This document shows, piece by piece, positions 34,401 to 43,791 of a DNA stretch of 64,000 nucleotides. The first letter of the stretch is position 1. Every line of letters begins with the position of its first letter. The stretch is from Panagrolaimus kolymaensis (taxonomy: Eukaryota; Nematoda; Chromadorea; Rhabditida; Panagrolaimidae). Under the pieces are notes generated by a model that was given only the letters and a program-made list of their open reading frames with translations, made no database searches and was not told the DNA's origin. The stretch spans positions 2,170,001 through 2,234,000 of the forward strand of contig JAJQJQ010000013.1 in assembly GCA_028622995.1 (NCBI GenBank), read 5' to 3'. Made by a program: the position numbers and the translations under genes.

Positions 34401-37400
34401 AATTCCTTAACCCGCGATTTAATTTTAAACTCTTCATTTCTAGACGTAATTTGGGTCGTAGAAACCGAATTTGACATTAGTTTCTAACGAGTTCTTACTT
34501 ATAATGAAGGTATGACTAAGCGAAAATTTGCATATTTCAAAAATTCATAACTCGAGAATTAGCCAATGAAATGTATTTGTGGCTATCAAACTTGGTTTCT
34601 ACGACCCAAATTACGTCTAGAAATGAAGAGTTTAAAATTAAATCGCGGGTTAAGGAATTTTTTATTATTTTTATCTATCGTGTGCTACTATTAAACTTCT
34701 AAAATTCAAGAAAAATCATTCAGTCAAGGAATATTTTTTTTTTTTCGATTTGTAAAATCATAAAATAAGTTTTTCTACGTTTTTGGATAGATTTTGGAAT
34801 TTTTTCATACATTTACGATATACATGTCCATATACCTCATATTGGTGTACCATCTTCGCGTTGAAGGGAGATACACGTATTGCTTAATAATTATTTGTTT
34901 TTTACGGCAGAAATACGTAAAAATATATGGAGAATTAGATTCCGTTGAGAAAACTCCCCGCTTTGGACTTTATGATATACTTGTCCAGTCAAAACCATAA
35001 TTTATAATCTTTGATAACTTCATAGTACTATTTTTATATGAACGTCGATAGTTGACATCAATTACAATGTTGTTCACCACATTTTTACGAATCAAATGGT
35101 ATATAAAACTTAAAAAAATAAAAAAATCCATAATTATGCTGATTAGATTACTGTATCTCCAGAATGAGTATATCAAATGGCAAAATGGCCTCTATTTTCG
35201 TGATTTTCATAGTTAGAAACCCCTAGGATCGAGTTTTCAGTCATAAAAAAGCAAAAAAAATTTTTTGCTGTTCCGGTTTTTTACAGAAAAGCTCGATTTT
35301 CAAAAAAAATGAGTTTTAAATTTTAAGTGATTTGGCTTTTAGACGGCTAATGAGATTAAATTTTTTATTGATTTCAATAAATTATTTTAAATGTTACAAT
35401 GAAACAAACAGCCGCGCACCGTCTTCCATTTTTATTACCTAACTACTTTTTCAAGAATATAAAAAAAAAATTTTGTTTTATAAAAAAAAAAGCCAACTCG
35501 TATATTCGGCAAGATTTTTAATGTAAAAATTTTCTGGTGTAAAATGGAAAAAAATAAGTATAAAGTGAGTTACAAAATTTTTGAAGTTTTATATTAAATT
35601 TTTCTATTGATTTCCGAAACAAAACATGTTTAATAATTGGTAATTTATTTTAAGCAAATAATTTAAATATAATTAATTGTCCAACCAAAATTTTAATAAC
35701 TGTTAAAAATGGAAGACGGTGCGCGGCTGTTTGTTTCATTGTAACATATAAAATAATTTATTGAAATCAATAAAAAATTTAATCTCATTAGCCGTTTAAA
35801 AGCCAAATCAATTAAAATTTAATCTCTTCAACCGTCTACAGTTTTTTTTCTCCTAAACAGCCTTGTATTTTTTTACATTGTAATCTTGTGCACTAATTTT
35901 TGTGCTGTTCCATAAATAAGCCATTAAGCATAATAATGTACAGAAAAATAGGGAATTTTTTTATCTATTTTCATCATAATTTGTTTAATTGTGATTTACA
36001 GGGTGTCCAAATTAAAATTAGAGTTTTGGTTTGCCTCGCGAATTTTTTTAAAATTAGACTTGAAAACTGTCTCTTATTTTGAACCTAGCTATTTATGAGA
36101 ATTTTTTGATAAAAATCGAAATATCGTGTTTTTCCTTGGTACCCCCACTATACGCTCATTTTTGACCGTGTTGAGACCCAACAAAACAATGTTTAACAGT
36201 TTTATCATAATTCATTTTTTTGATAATATTTTTTTATATTTTTGTGTTTAAAATCATGTTTAAAAGAATATAAGGAAGCTAATGATACAAAATTTTAATA
36301 CCAATGGCAATAATTTGGTGGACTTACCATGTCTCATATATGAGCTTCAACTTCAATCGAAGATCAGATTATCTGTACTTCTGAAATTTTTAAACCTAAT
36401 GAAAAATCAAATTCCTCACATTCTGTAGAACACGTTTCGTTTGTTTTTTTCAAATAATTTCTGGATTTCGTCCTGTATCATAACATTTTGTTCGAAAAAT
36501 AGTCGTATTTTGGCTCCTTTTTGATGTCTTTTTGCATCAAAATGTTATGATACAGGACGCAATCCAGAAATTATTTGAAAAAAACGAACCAAACGTGTTC
36601 TACAGAATGTGAGGAATTTGATTTTTCATTAGGTTTAAAAATTTCAGAAGTACAGATAATCTGATCTTCGATTGAAGTTGAAGCTCATATATGAGACATG
36701 GTAAGTCCACCAAATTATTGCCATTGGTATTAAAATTTTGTATCATTAGCTTCCTTATATTCTTTTAAACATGATTTTAAACACAAAAATATAAAAAAAT
36801 ATTATCAAAAAAATGAATTATGATAAAACTGTTAAACATTGTTTTGTTGGGTCTCAACACGGTCAAAAATGAGCGTATAGTGGGGGTACCAAGGAAAAAC
36901 ACGATATTTCGATTTTTATCAAAAAATTCTCATAAATAGCTAGGTTCAAAAATAGAGTCAGTTTTTCAAGTATAATTGAAAAAAAAATGCGAGGCAAATC
37001 AAAACTCTAATTTAAATTTGGACACCTTGTATATAATTTCTTTTAATACTAATTCTTATAGAAAAATGAATTAAAGTTTTAGACTTTAGCAAATAATGTA
37101 AAGAGACATATGATTGCACAACTTGAAGCTTATCATTGGGCAGAGGATGCATGGTCTTATCTTGCAGATATATACTTAAAAACCGTCTTTATATTCGTAT
37201 GTTTATTGTAACACCTTATAAATGTTATAAAAAAAATTTAAACAGTGATCATTTAAAATAAGTTTTCAGAAATCAAACGAAATTATTTGTGAAAAATTCC
37301 TTATAGAAGAAAAAAAAATTAAAGAACCTTCTTCAAAGGAAAAAGACTTGAGAGATTGTTCAACTTCAGCATTTTTTAAATTATTGTTTAAAACATATGA

Positions 37401-40400
37401 AATACAACAGGTAAGTGCATCTTAAAGGTGGTTCTGTATGACTAAATGTTTTAAATAGATTTTTTCAATAGAATGGTGGGAACGCCAAAAGAAAATTTAA
37501 CCGAAAATTATTACTAACATAGTTTCTTTGATTGCGAAATGCTGGGTCATAATAAAATTTGCCATTATACTTTTTTATTTACTGTTAGTTATTGTTATGC
37601 CAGGGCTGTAAAATCAAATCGCACAAAGTCGAGACAGCTCGCAGAAGCGACGTCTTTTTTATTTTCGCTGCTGCGATGCGATGCTAAAAATTAAAAAGAA
37701 AGCGCTGCTGCAAATTATATGTTGTTGTCGCAGTTTACTATTGTGACACTTTTTTGTGTATCTTTTTTTGAATGCGACCGCAGCTGCGATGCAATTGTTT
37801 GCGACGCATATGAAATGCGATGAAAATCGTGCAAGCTGTTGCGAATCGCTGATGTAGAAGACAATTATTTCAAGCTAAGCATACGAAAGGTAGTGATTTG
37901 ACAGCCCTGTGTCAGCCATTTAAGCAAACCGACATTTTTTGTTATTGAAACCGACTGTTGTCGGTCTAGACCGACAAAAGCAACTTTTAAAACGAAAGTT
38001 TCATTTGATTTTGGATTTTCAAAATCTTTCGAAACATTATCCTTTTTATCAAAGAATTCGAAAGATTTTGAAAATCCAAAATCAAATGAAACTTTCGTTT
38101 AAAAAGTTGCTTTTGTCGGTCTAGACCGACAACAGTCGGTTTCAACCAACAAAAATGTCGGTTTGCTTACAGGGCTGCTCTGTGTTATGTTCATTTTAGA
38201 CCACTAAGATTTTTTTATCATTTGCCAATGTTAAATTTTGTTAGAAAAGTATAATAATTTTAGCGGCAATTAAATAAGAAATTATGAAAACTAAAAATTA
38301 CAATAGTTCTATTACTTATTTTACTATAAACTTTGCGTTTTTATTGTCTTCTTGAATTCCCTCTATAACTAATATTTTTTTCTAAAATATTTCAAACATT
38401 ATTAGAAGAAAAAAAAACCTAAAAACTTATCAAGAATGTGTATATGTATTTCGGTTAAAAAGCATACGATTTCCATAAAAACACACTTACTATGCTATCA
38501 CGATGTAATTTTTCTAAATTTTGGGAAGAAAAACCAAAATTCACTTAATAATGTAATCAATACATTTTAGAATCTATTTTGGCAAGAAAAAAATATTCAA
38601 CCAGTTGTTAGAGAGGAGATTAATAGTGGTAACGGAATTTCTGAAATCTTATCAAGAATTAATAAAAACTATGGAAACCAGACGTAAGGTTTAAAAATTA
38701 TAAAAGATACTCACTTATAAAGCGTCATCTGTTTAACCACAAACAAAAAACTAAAACACTGATAAATGAGAATGAGAATGAGAATGAGAATGAGAATGAG
38801 AATGAGAATGAGAATGAGAATGAGAATGAGAATGAGAATGAGAATGAGAATGAGAATGAGAATGAGAATGAGAATGAGAATGAGAATGAGAATGAGAATG
38901 AGAATGAGAATGAGAATGAGAATGAGAATGAGAATGAGAATGAGAATGAGAATGAGAATGAGAATGAGAATGAGAATGAGAATGAGAATGAGAATGAGAA
39001 TGAGAATGAGAATGAGAATGAGAATGAGAATGAGAATGAGAATGAGAATGAGAGAGGCGTTAAATGTATTAGTGCACGAGATTACTATGTAAAAAAACAA
39101 AAGGCTGTTCATGAAAAAACTTTTAGACGGCCGAAGAGATTAAATTTTAATTGATTTGGCTTTTAGACGGCTAATGAGATTAAAGTTTTTATTGATTTCA
39201 ATAAATTATTTTATATGTTACAATGAAAGAAACAGCCAGCCGCACCGTCTTCGATTTTCTACAGAAATAAAAACCTTGCCGATTATACGAGTTGGCTTTC
39301 CTATTTTATCTAATCAAAAAAAAAAACAATATTTTGAGTTTTTTACATATCTTTTTTCTTAATTTTTTCACCGTTTTTAATAAGGATTTTTTTTTAATAA
39401 TAAATATTTGATAAAGAAGTGGGGAAATAAAAAATCGAAGACGGTGCGGCCGTTTGTTTCAGTGTAACATATATAATAATTTATTGAAATTAATAAAAAA
39501 TTTAATCTCATTAGCCGTTTAAAAGCCAAATCAATTAAAATTTAATCTCTTCGGCCGTCTAAAAGTTTTTTCACGAACAGCCTTTTGTTTTTTTACATAG
39601 TAATCTCGTGCACTAATCTCTTGAGCCGTCTGCAACAATAATTTTAACACTAGAAGCCCCGCCGGCGTTCTTACTTGTTATATTGAAAAATACAAAATTG
39701 ACGCTCGTATTAATTATTATGTTTTAATAATTATTTTTCAAAAAAAATTTTGTATTGACTTTTAAAAAATCAAAGCTTTTCCCGAACAATCTTATCACTC
39801 GTGTCTATTTTTATTAGTTAATTTTCAATAATGAATACCTAAAAATTGAAACATGAGTAAGCCTTTAAAACTCTTTTTGGCAAAAATCTGAAGAAAATAA
39901 GTTTTTCGGTCTAATATTATTGGGTTCTTGAATTGGTCAGAAGCTAATTAACTCTCCCGATGATTTTGCTTATTCTACTTATATCACTTTAACAAAAAAT
40001 GTAAAAATGGTAACTTTCTTTTTTGCCAGAATCTAAATAAAAAATGAACCATTAAAAAATTTATACCAACTTGTGGGTAATTCGCAAAAAGTTAAGATGA
40101 CAGCATCGAGCAAGCTTACAATAGTTAATTCATGTAATTTGCGCAGCAAGCAAATCCAGGTTTTTGCTGATTTTTTATGTATATGATGCGAAATAGCGAA
40201 GCCTAGTTGTGCAAGTATTGCGGCCAAAAGCAATCGAAAACAAACGAACAATGAAAATTACTAGGAAGGAAATATTAAAAATTTGATTAAAATCACCGAA
40301 AATAATAAAAATGTTCAATTATGTTTTTATTTTTCACAAACTAAGCGTTTAGCGTACTTTTAATTAAATTTTTCATTTATGGTAGAATACCTAAAAGTAC

Positions 40401-43400
40401 TTTATGCCAATCCAATTAGCTTTTGAAAACAATATTAAAAATCATAAAAAATTACATAGATATTATTGTCTCAATTTAAATAAAAATAATTATTAAAAAA
40501 TTTTTTTATGGGATTCGAAACTGTGAAATAAAAATCTTAAAATATACGCCTTTCACGCCTACACCACACAAAAAACAATTTATGAAAACCTTTAGCTAAT
40601 GATATTTTTACTCTAAATCGACATATTTAAATTTCCATAGCGGCATACATCTATTTTTATGTGGTTTTTTTTAAAGTTAGCTTACTCATAGACGTAATTG
40701 AGGGTGGGGAAAACGATTTTTATAGCCAAAATATGCATTAATTTTGCTCCATCGCTCTCCGGGACACTCCGGGCCGAATCGAAAGTTCGGTTTGATGGAA
40801 ATATGATATCGAACCCTCTATTTTTTTTAGAAATTCGTAAATGCGACGAAAAATTGACCCTAGACAGCCCTCTAATATCAACATAATTATGCGAAATAAA
40901 AAAAATCATAAATTTCGGTTAGTAGATCGGGCGAAATGATTGCTAAAACAGCCGCACCCCTCGCTTCTCTCGGGGTGCGGCGGGATAATTTCCAGAATCC
41001 GTTTATGAAAAATTGATTGCAATAGGCTTAAAATAGAAATATATCTTTTTAAACCGAATAATGAAGAAAAAGTTATATTTCGGCAAAAAATGCATATAAA
41101 TTAAGTTTACACCATCGTTTCTTGACAACCAAAACGACTCTTTTTTTTTTAAATTGATTGTCGTTGGAGGATACAGCGGCGGCTTTGTTTTAAAATTTTT
41201 CGAAGAAAAAAACAAAGGTGCAGCTATGTCTCGAAGGGATCGCACGTTCAAAAAAAAAAAGAGTCGACGAAACGGTGGTGTTTAATAACTAAAAAAGAAA
41301 ACCTCTTAAAAGGCGTTTTTTCTCAAATTCGAGAACCTGTTGGCCGAGGTCGGTTTTCAAAGGTGACAAAGTTGAGCTGAAATTTTTACCATAGATTCCG
41401 ATATGCTTAATTAGAATTATGAACACTTGTTTTACCCCATATTCGGCCCTCATATGGAAGTTTTTAAGTCTCGAAGCGAAAAACTCAACTTTTTTATTAT
41501 GACTAATTTTAAAAATCTGGCTCGATACAAAAATCCTATAATTCATAAAAAGCTTAAATGCGAAAAATCTCAAAATTATATCGAGTTTAGAAAAACATTT
41601 TGAAGGATTTTTTTCAAAAAATTGTAAAAATTTGCATATAGCCCTTATGATCTTTTTTTTTTCATCGACTCCGGATGTTCATATTTTAACCATATATTCT
41701 ACAGATTTTTGGGATTATTTGAGCTAAGTTTCAGAATTTTACACTGTAGGGATGAAAATCTTCTTGAGGGACGTGTATATTACACCAAAATGAGATATGT
41801 CAAAAGCCATTGAACAAGTTACTCAAAAACCCATGTAAAAATTCCAAATTCTTTACAAATACGTTAAAAATAATCTCCTCGATTTTTGGGTAAAGTTTCA
41901 TCCAACCTTGTTATGTTCATTCCTGTTTCCTGAATTTTTGAAGTTCAACTTGTAAAACACGAAGTTTTCAAAAAAATAAAAAATCCAAAAAAATGGGATT
42001 TTTTAAAAACTTTTATTTTCGCTTAGTCTCATCATTTCTAGACGTAATTTGGGTTGTAGAATCCGAATTTGATGATAATTTAATTGCTTTTCTGGCTGGT
42101 TTTTGAGTTATGAATTTATGAAATATGCAAATTTTCGATTGGTCATAACTCCATACTAGGATAAAAATCCGTCAAAATGGATGCCAAATTCGGATTCTAC
42201 GACCCAAATTACGTCTAGAAATGATGAGAGTAAGCGAAAATAAAAGTTTTTTAAAAATCTCATTTTTTGGATTTTTTATTTTTTTGAAAACTTCGTATTT
42301 TACAAGTTGAACTTCAAAAATTCAGGAAACAGGAATGAACATAACAAGGTTGGATGAAACTTTACCCAAAAATCGAGGAGGATGTATTCTACGTTTTTGT
42401 AAAGAATTCGGAATTTTTACATGGGTTTTTGAGCAACTTCTCCAATGGCTTTTGACATACCTCATATTGGTGTAATATACACGTCCCTCAAGAAGGTTTT
42501 CTTCCCCTCAGTGGAAAATTCTGATATTTATCACAAATAATCCCATAAGTCTGTAGAACATATGGTTAAAATATGAACATCCGGAGTCGATGAAAAAAAA
42601 AAGTTCATAAGGGCTATATGCAAATTTTTACAATTTTTTGAAAAAAATCCTTCAAAATGTTTTTCTAAACTCGATATAATTTTGAGATTTTTCGCATTTA
42701 AGCTTTTTATGAATTATAGGATTTTTGTATCTAGCCAGATTTTTAAAATTAGTCATAATAAAAAAGTTGAGTTTTTCGCTTCGAGACTTAAAAACTTCCA
42801 TATGAGGGCCGAATATGGGGTAAAACGAGTGTTCATAATTCTAATTAAGCATATCGGAATCTATGGTAAAAATTTCATCTCAACTTTGTCACCTTTGAAA
42901 ACCGACCTCGGCCAACTTTTTAAGAATTTGCTCGAGTTTGAGAAAAAATGCATTTTAACAAGCTCATGTCCAAGTTTATATATACAATATTTTTCCAAAA
43001 TTTTGTTTTATACACGCGCTAATAATGGAGAGAGGCGTCTTATGTTCCATCTTTCAGCAAATTGTCTTTAAATTAAATATTTTAGAAATTACTTTTTGGC
43101 TATCGCTAAATTCGACAAAACTGATTGGCATGCAGTTTCTGGCGGAGACTATATAAAGACAACCCAAAACGATACAATCGTTGTATTATGGAGATTAAAA
43201 AGGCTTGATAATCCTAAAGCTGGTGATGTATATTGCGAGGTTAATACACCATTTAAATATTATAAATTGGATTATAATAGTTATTGCGATGCTATGTACG
43301 CATTTAATATCACCAGCTGGACATATCAAGACGTCTGTACTCTTGTAACCAAGATTTGTGGGCGTTACGCTGTAGATATTGCGTGTCTGGCAATGGAAAC

Positions 43401-43491
43401 AGGAAGAAATTGGAAGTTAAATTGGAATCAAGATAAAGGACACATCAAAAAAGCCAGTCAAATATGGCCTTGCTATGATTGGCAAAAGTAA
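16442..43491 (+). CDS. Gene A: multi-exon secreted protein of the A/B family, about 518 residues
   Basis: Exons: 16442-16541, 17332-17514, 22048-22283, 24252-24377, 24489-24633 (or 24639), 37090-37196, 37270-37410, 38571-38683, 43086-43491. Joins keep frame throughout. Exon 1 encodes a signal peptide (residues about 1-23, MMEKYYFCILPFFITLLFV), so the product is secreted or membrane-inserted. Exon 2 is Cys-containing (NCEKC, NCFDLQC). Exons 3-7 are helical; exon 4 is a likely coiled coil. Exon 8 begins NLFW (gene B: DNFW). Exon 9 is the Cys-rich C-terminal domain with VYCEV, YCDAM, KICG, ACLAME, PCYDW. Gene B splits this domain over three exons, so two introns were lost or never gained. The equivalent of B exon 8 is missing or decayed. 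The exon 5/6 junction is the least certain. Function is unknown; gene B suggests a helical pore-forming-like architecture (inference). Confidence 0.75.
17549..18597. mobile_element. Mariner-type foldback element, TA-flanked
   Basis: The element begins TTGGGTTGTTCAATAAGTTT and ends with its inverted copy, flanked by TA (17547-17548 and 18598-18599). The arms are about 250 bp and nearly identical, and encode mirror-image 74-codon ORFs that are by-products. The centre holds a second palindrome (about 18085-18340) with GGACAGACACGGACCGATGG. Remnants of the same terminus occur at about 43740-43785, 48560-48584 and 62200-62880. It lies in intron 2 of gene A. Confidence 0.8.
19499..21155. mobile_element. 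Inner foldback element, 1657 bp, TA target duplication
   Basis: The ends are TAATGCATTTTTTCTCAAAA and the inverted counterpart, flanked by TA (19497-19498 and 21156-21157). Removing it restores GGGTCATAAACCGAATTT, the apex sequence expected from sister elements. Arms of about 800 bp are nearly perfect and meet near 20330. A close relative (1647 bp) lies at 41309-42955. The element includes ATACCTCATATTGGTGTAAT and, near the apex, TTTCTAGACGTAATTTGGGT. It has no coding capacity. Confidence 0.8.
21426..21679. mobile_element. TTAA-flanked miniature inverted-repeat element, 254 bp
   Basis: The terminal repeats AGGGAGTGTCTCAGC / GCTGAGACACTCCCT extend inward as a long imperfect hairpin and are flanked by TTAA (21422-21425 and 21680-21683). 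The empty site AAGCTTAACAACATRAAG is visible at about 59300 and, reversed, at about 19365, which proves insertion into TTAA as in piggyBac-type transposition. No ORF is present. Confidence 0.8.
22284..23054. other. Start of gene A intron 3: repeat debris
   Basis: This is intron sequence with GGGGTACCCTTTG-like fragments and a CACACGCAGTGCGTGTG hairpin at about 22560-22577. A related palindrome (CACACGCATTGCGTGTG) lies near 63458. No exon or intact element is seen before the miniature element at 23055. Confidence 0.4.
23055..23285. mobile_element. hAT-like miniature element, family R, second copy
   Basis: The ends are CACAGATGGGCA and the reverse complement of CATACGTGGGCA, flanked by the perfect 8-bp duplication TTTTGGAC (23047-23054 and 23286-23293). 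Orientation is opposite to the copy at 368-618. The GGGTGTGTtttaACACACCC hairpin is retained. Confidence 0.8.
27144..27171 (+). mobile_element. Helitron-type 3' terminus
   Basis: A perfect hairpin GCGGCCC-GAA-GGGCCGC (27144-27160) is followed by 7 nt and CTAG before T. This is the classic Helitron 3' end. The 5' end is not identified. Confidence 0.5.
28507..28534 (+). mobile_element. Helitron-type 3' terminus
   Basis: A perfect hairpin GTGGGCC-GAA-GGCCCAC (28507-28523) is followed by 7 nt and CTAG before T. Loop, spacing and terminus are the same as at 27144-27171, which points to related elements. The 5' end is not identified. Confidence 0.5.
29076..32026 (+). repeat. 2951-bp tandem duplication, unit 1
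   Basis: The unit is repeated at 32027-34977 with no differences that I can find by eye. It starts inside the Mutator-like element, includes that element's right end and the middle of the Helitron-like copy, and stops within the first TA-flanked foldback, which is therefore cut in unit 1 and complete in unit 2. The junction reads TTATGATA|TGAGAAAACCC. Confidence 0.9.
32027..34977 (+). repeat. 2951-bp tandem duplication, unit 2
   Basis: This is the second unit of the exact tandem repeat starting at 29076. After 34977 the sequence continues into the right arm of the foldback, so this unit retains the ancestral right flank. Confidence 0.9.
33754..35316. mobile_element. Foldback element, family G, 1563 bp, TA target duplication
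   Basis: The ends are AAACTCATTTTTTTTGAAAA and its inverted copy, flanked by TA. It is inserted in the palindromic segment of Helitron-like copy 2. Removing it gives GAGATTAAATTTTAA-TGATTTGGC, the sequence seen intact in copy 3 near 39140-39160. The apex is near 34535 between TAGACGTAATTTGGGTCG and its complement. A partial duplicate starts at 30803, and a second full copy is at 53469-55727. Confidence 0.75.
35999..37029. mobile_element. Foldback element with CAGGGTGTCC termini, TA-flanked
   Basis: The left end CAGGGTGTCCAAATTAAAAT and inverted right end AATTTGGACACCTTG are flanked by TA (35997-35998 and 37030-37031). The arms are about 500 bp and nearly perfect around an apex near 36510 (GCATCAAAATGTTATGATAC and complement). 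It lies just upstream of gene A exon 6. The termini resemble Tc1/mariner-type miniature elements. Confidence 0.8.
37601..38182. mobile_element. hAT-like miniature element M1, split by a second element at its right end
   Basis: The left end is CAGGGCTGTAAAATC. The right end GATTTGACAGCCCTG runs to 37909, and its last five bases reappear as CTCTG (38178-38182) after the nested element. The 8-bp duplication TGTTATGC (37593-37600) / TGTTATGT (38183-38190) becomes visible only once the nested element is removed. The interior is rich in GCGATGCGA-type repeats. A sister copy is at 47057-47370. It lies in intron 7 of gene A. Confidence 0.75.
37913..38177. mobile_element. hAT-like foldback M2 nested in M1
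   Basis: The termini CAGCC...TAAGCAAACCGACATTTTT are inverted over about 115 bp per arm and contain GTCGGTCTAGACCGAC. Flanking 8-mers CCCTGTGT (37905-37912) and CTCTGTGT (38178-38185) match at 7 of 8 bases. It landed across the right boundary of M1, so it is the younger insertion. Confidence 0.7.
38765..39052 (+). repeat. (AATGAG)48 microsatellite
   Basis: The array is 288 bp of the hexamer AATGAG with no interruption seen, in the last intron of gene A and next to Helitron-like copy 3. It creates long artefactual ORFs (Met-Arg on plus, Ile-Leu on minus) that are not genes. Confidence 0.95.
39069..40985 (-). mobile_element. Helitron-like composite, copy 3, least disturbed
   Basis: On the minus strand it starts A|TCCCGCCGCACCCCGAG (from 40985) and ends GTGCACTAA|T (39069), 1917 bp. 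It has a 5' hairpin CCGCACCCC...GGGGTGCGG, A/B box-like tRNA promoter sequence near 40600-40510 (B box degraded to GTTTCGAATCC), and a 3' palindromic half (39069-39643). No ORF is present, so it is non-autonomous. The 5' TC and 3' CTAA insertion context match the other copies where visible. Confidence 0.6.
41309..42955. mobile_element. Foldback element, 1647 bp, TA target duplication
   Basis: It is a sister of the element at 19499-21155, with ends AAAGGCGTTTTTTCTCAAAT and the inverted AAATGCATTTTTTCTCAAAC, flanked by TA (41307-41308 and 42956-42957). The arms meet near 42130. Long stretches are identical to 20400-20770. The paired 94- and 129-codon ORFs in the arms are mirror-image by-products. 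It lies in the last intron of gene A, about 130 bp before the final exon. Confidence 0.8.
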
Positions 43492-43576
43492 GAAATTAGT
43501 TTCCACATATTTCGTTAAAATATATTTACTTTTCACTAAAAAAATTATTCGATTGTTCAATGTGCCTTGCTCCTCA

Positions 43577-43722
43577 CAGGGCTGTGCATTTGCTTGTTGT
43601 TTTTGCTTAGACCTTTTGCCACCGTGTAATTTTTTGCTTGCTTACGAAGCAAGCAAAAATGACACGGAAAAAAAGCTTGGTAAAAGGTCTAAGCAAAAAC
43701 AACAAGCAAATGCACATCCCTG
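43577..43722. mobile_element. hAT-like foldback, 146 bp, inserted in a mariner-type remnant
   Basis: The ends CAGGGCTGTGCATTTGC and inverted GCAAATGCACATCCCTG are flanked by GCTCCTCA (43569-43576) and GCTTCTCA (43723-43730), 7 of 8 identical. The flanking sequence rejoins to a mariner-type end (CTCATAGTTCGCGAA...CTTATTGAACAACC), so it is nested. It sits about 85 bp after the gene A stop, in the 3' UTR or just beyond. Confidence 0.75.
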
Positions 43723-43791
43723 GCTTCTCATAGTTCGCGAAACGAATTTATAGCAAAGCGAACTTATTGAACAACCTAATAAATATTGAGT

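Larger units (their letters stand above)
25115..35896 (+). mobile_element. Helitron-like composite, copy 2, expanded by nested insertions and a duplication
   Basis: The 5' end is A|TCCCGCCGCACCCCGAGCG with a strong hairpin CCGCACCCC...GGGGTGCGG, as in copy 3. The 3' end is CTAA (35893-35896) followed by T. Nested inside are a Mutator-like foldback (25503-29757), a tandem duplication (29076-34977) and a TA-flanked foldback (33754-35316, plus a partial duplicate from 30803). The uninterrupted pieces 25115-25502 and 29767-30694 total about 1316 bp, matching the equivalent part of copy 3. It lies in intron 5 of gene A. Confidence 0.6.

Noticed and set aside
38711..39112. 133-codon Ile-Leu and 108-codon Met-Arg ORFs
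   Set aside because: Both are readings of the AATGAG microsatellite on opposite strands.
41289..43071. 94- and 129-residue ORFs sharing a start sequence
   Set aside because: They are arms of a foldback element, read on opposite strands; amino-acid composition is that of A+T-rich repeats.
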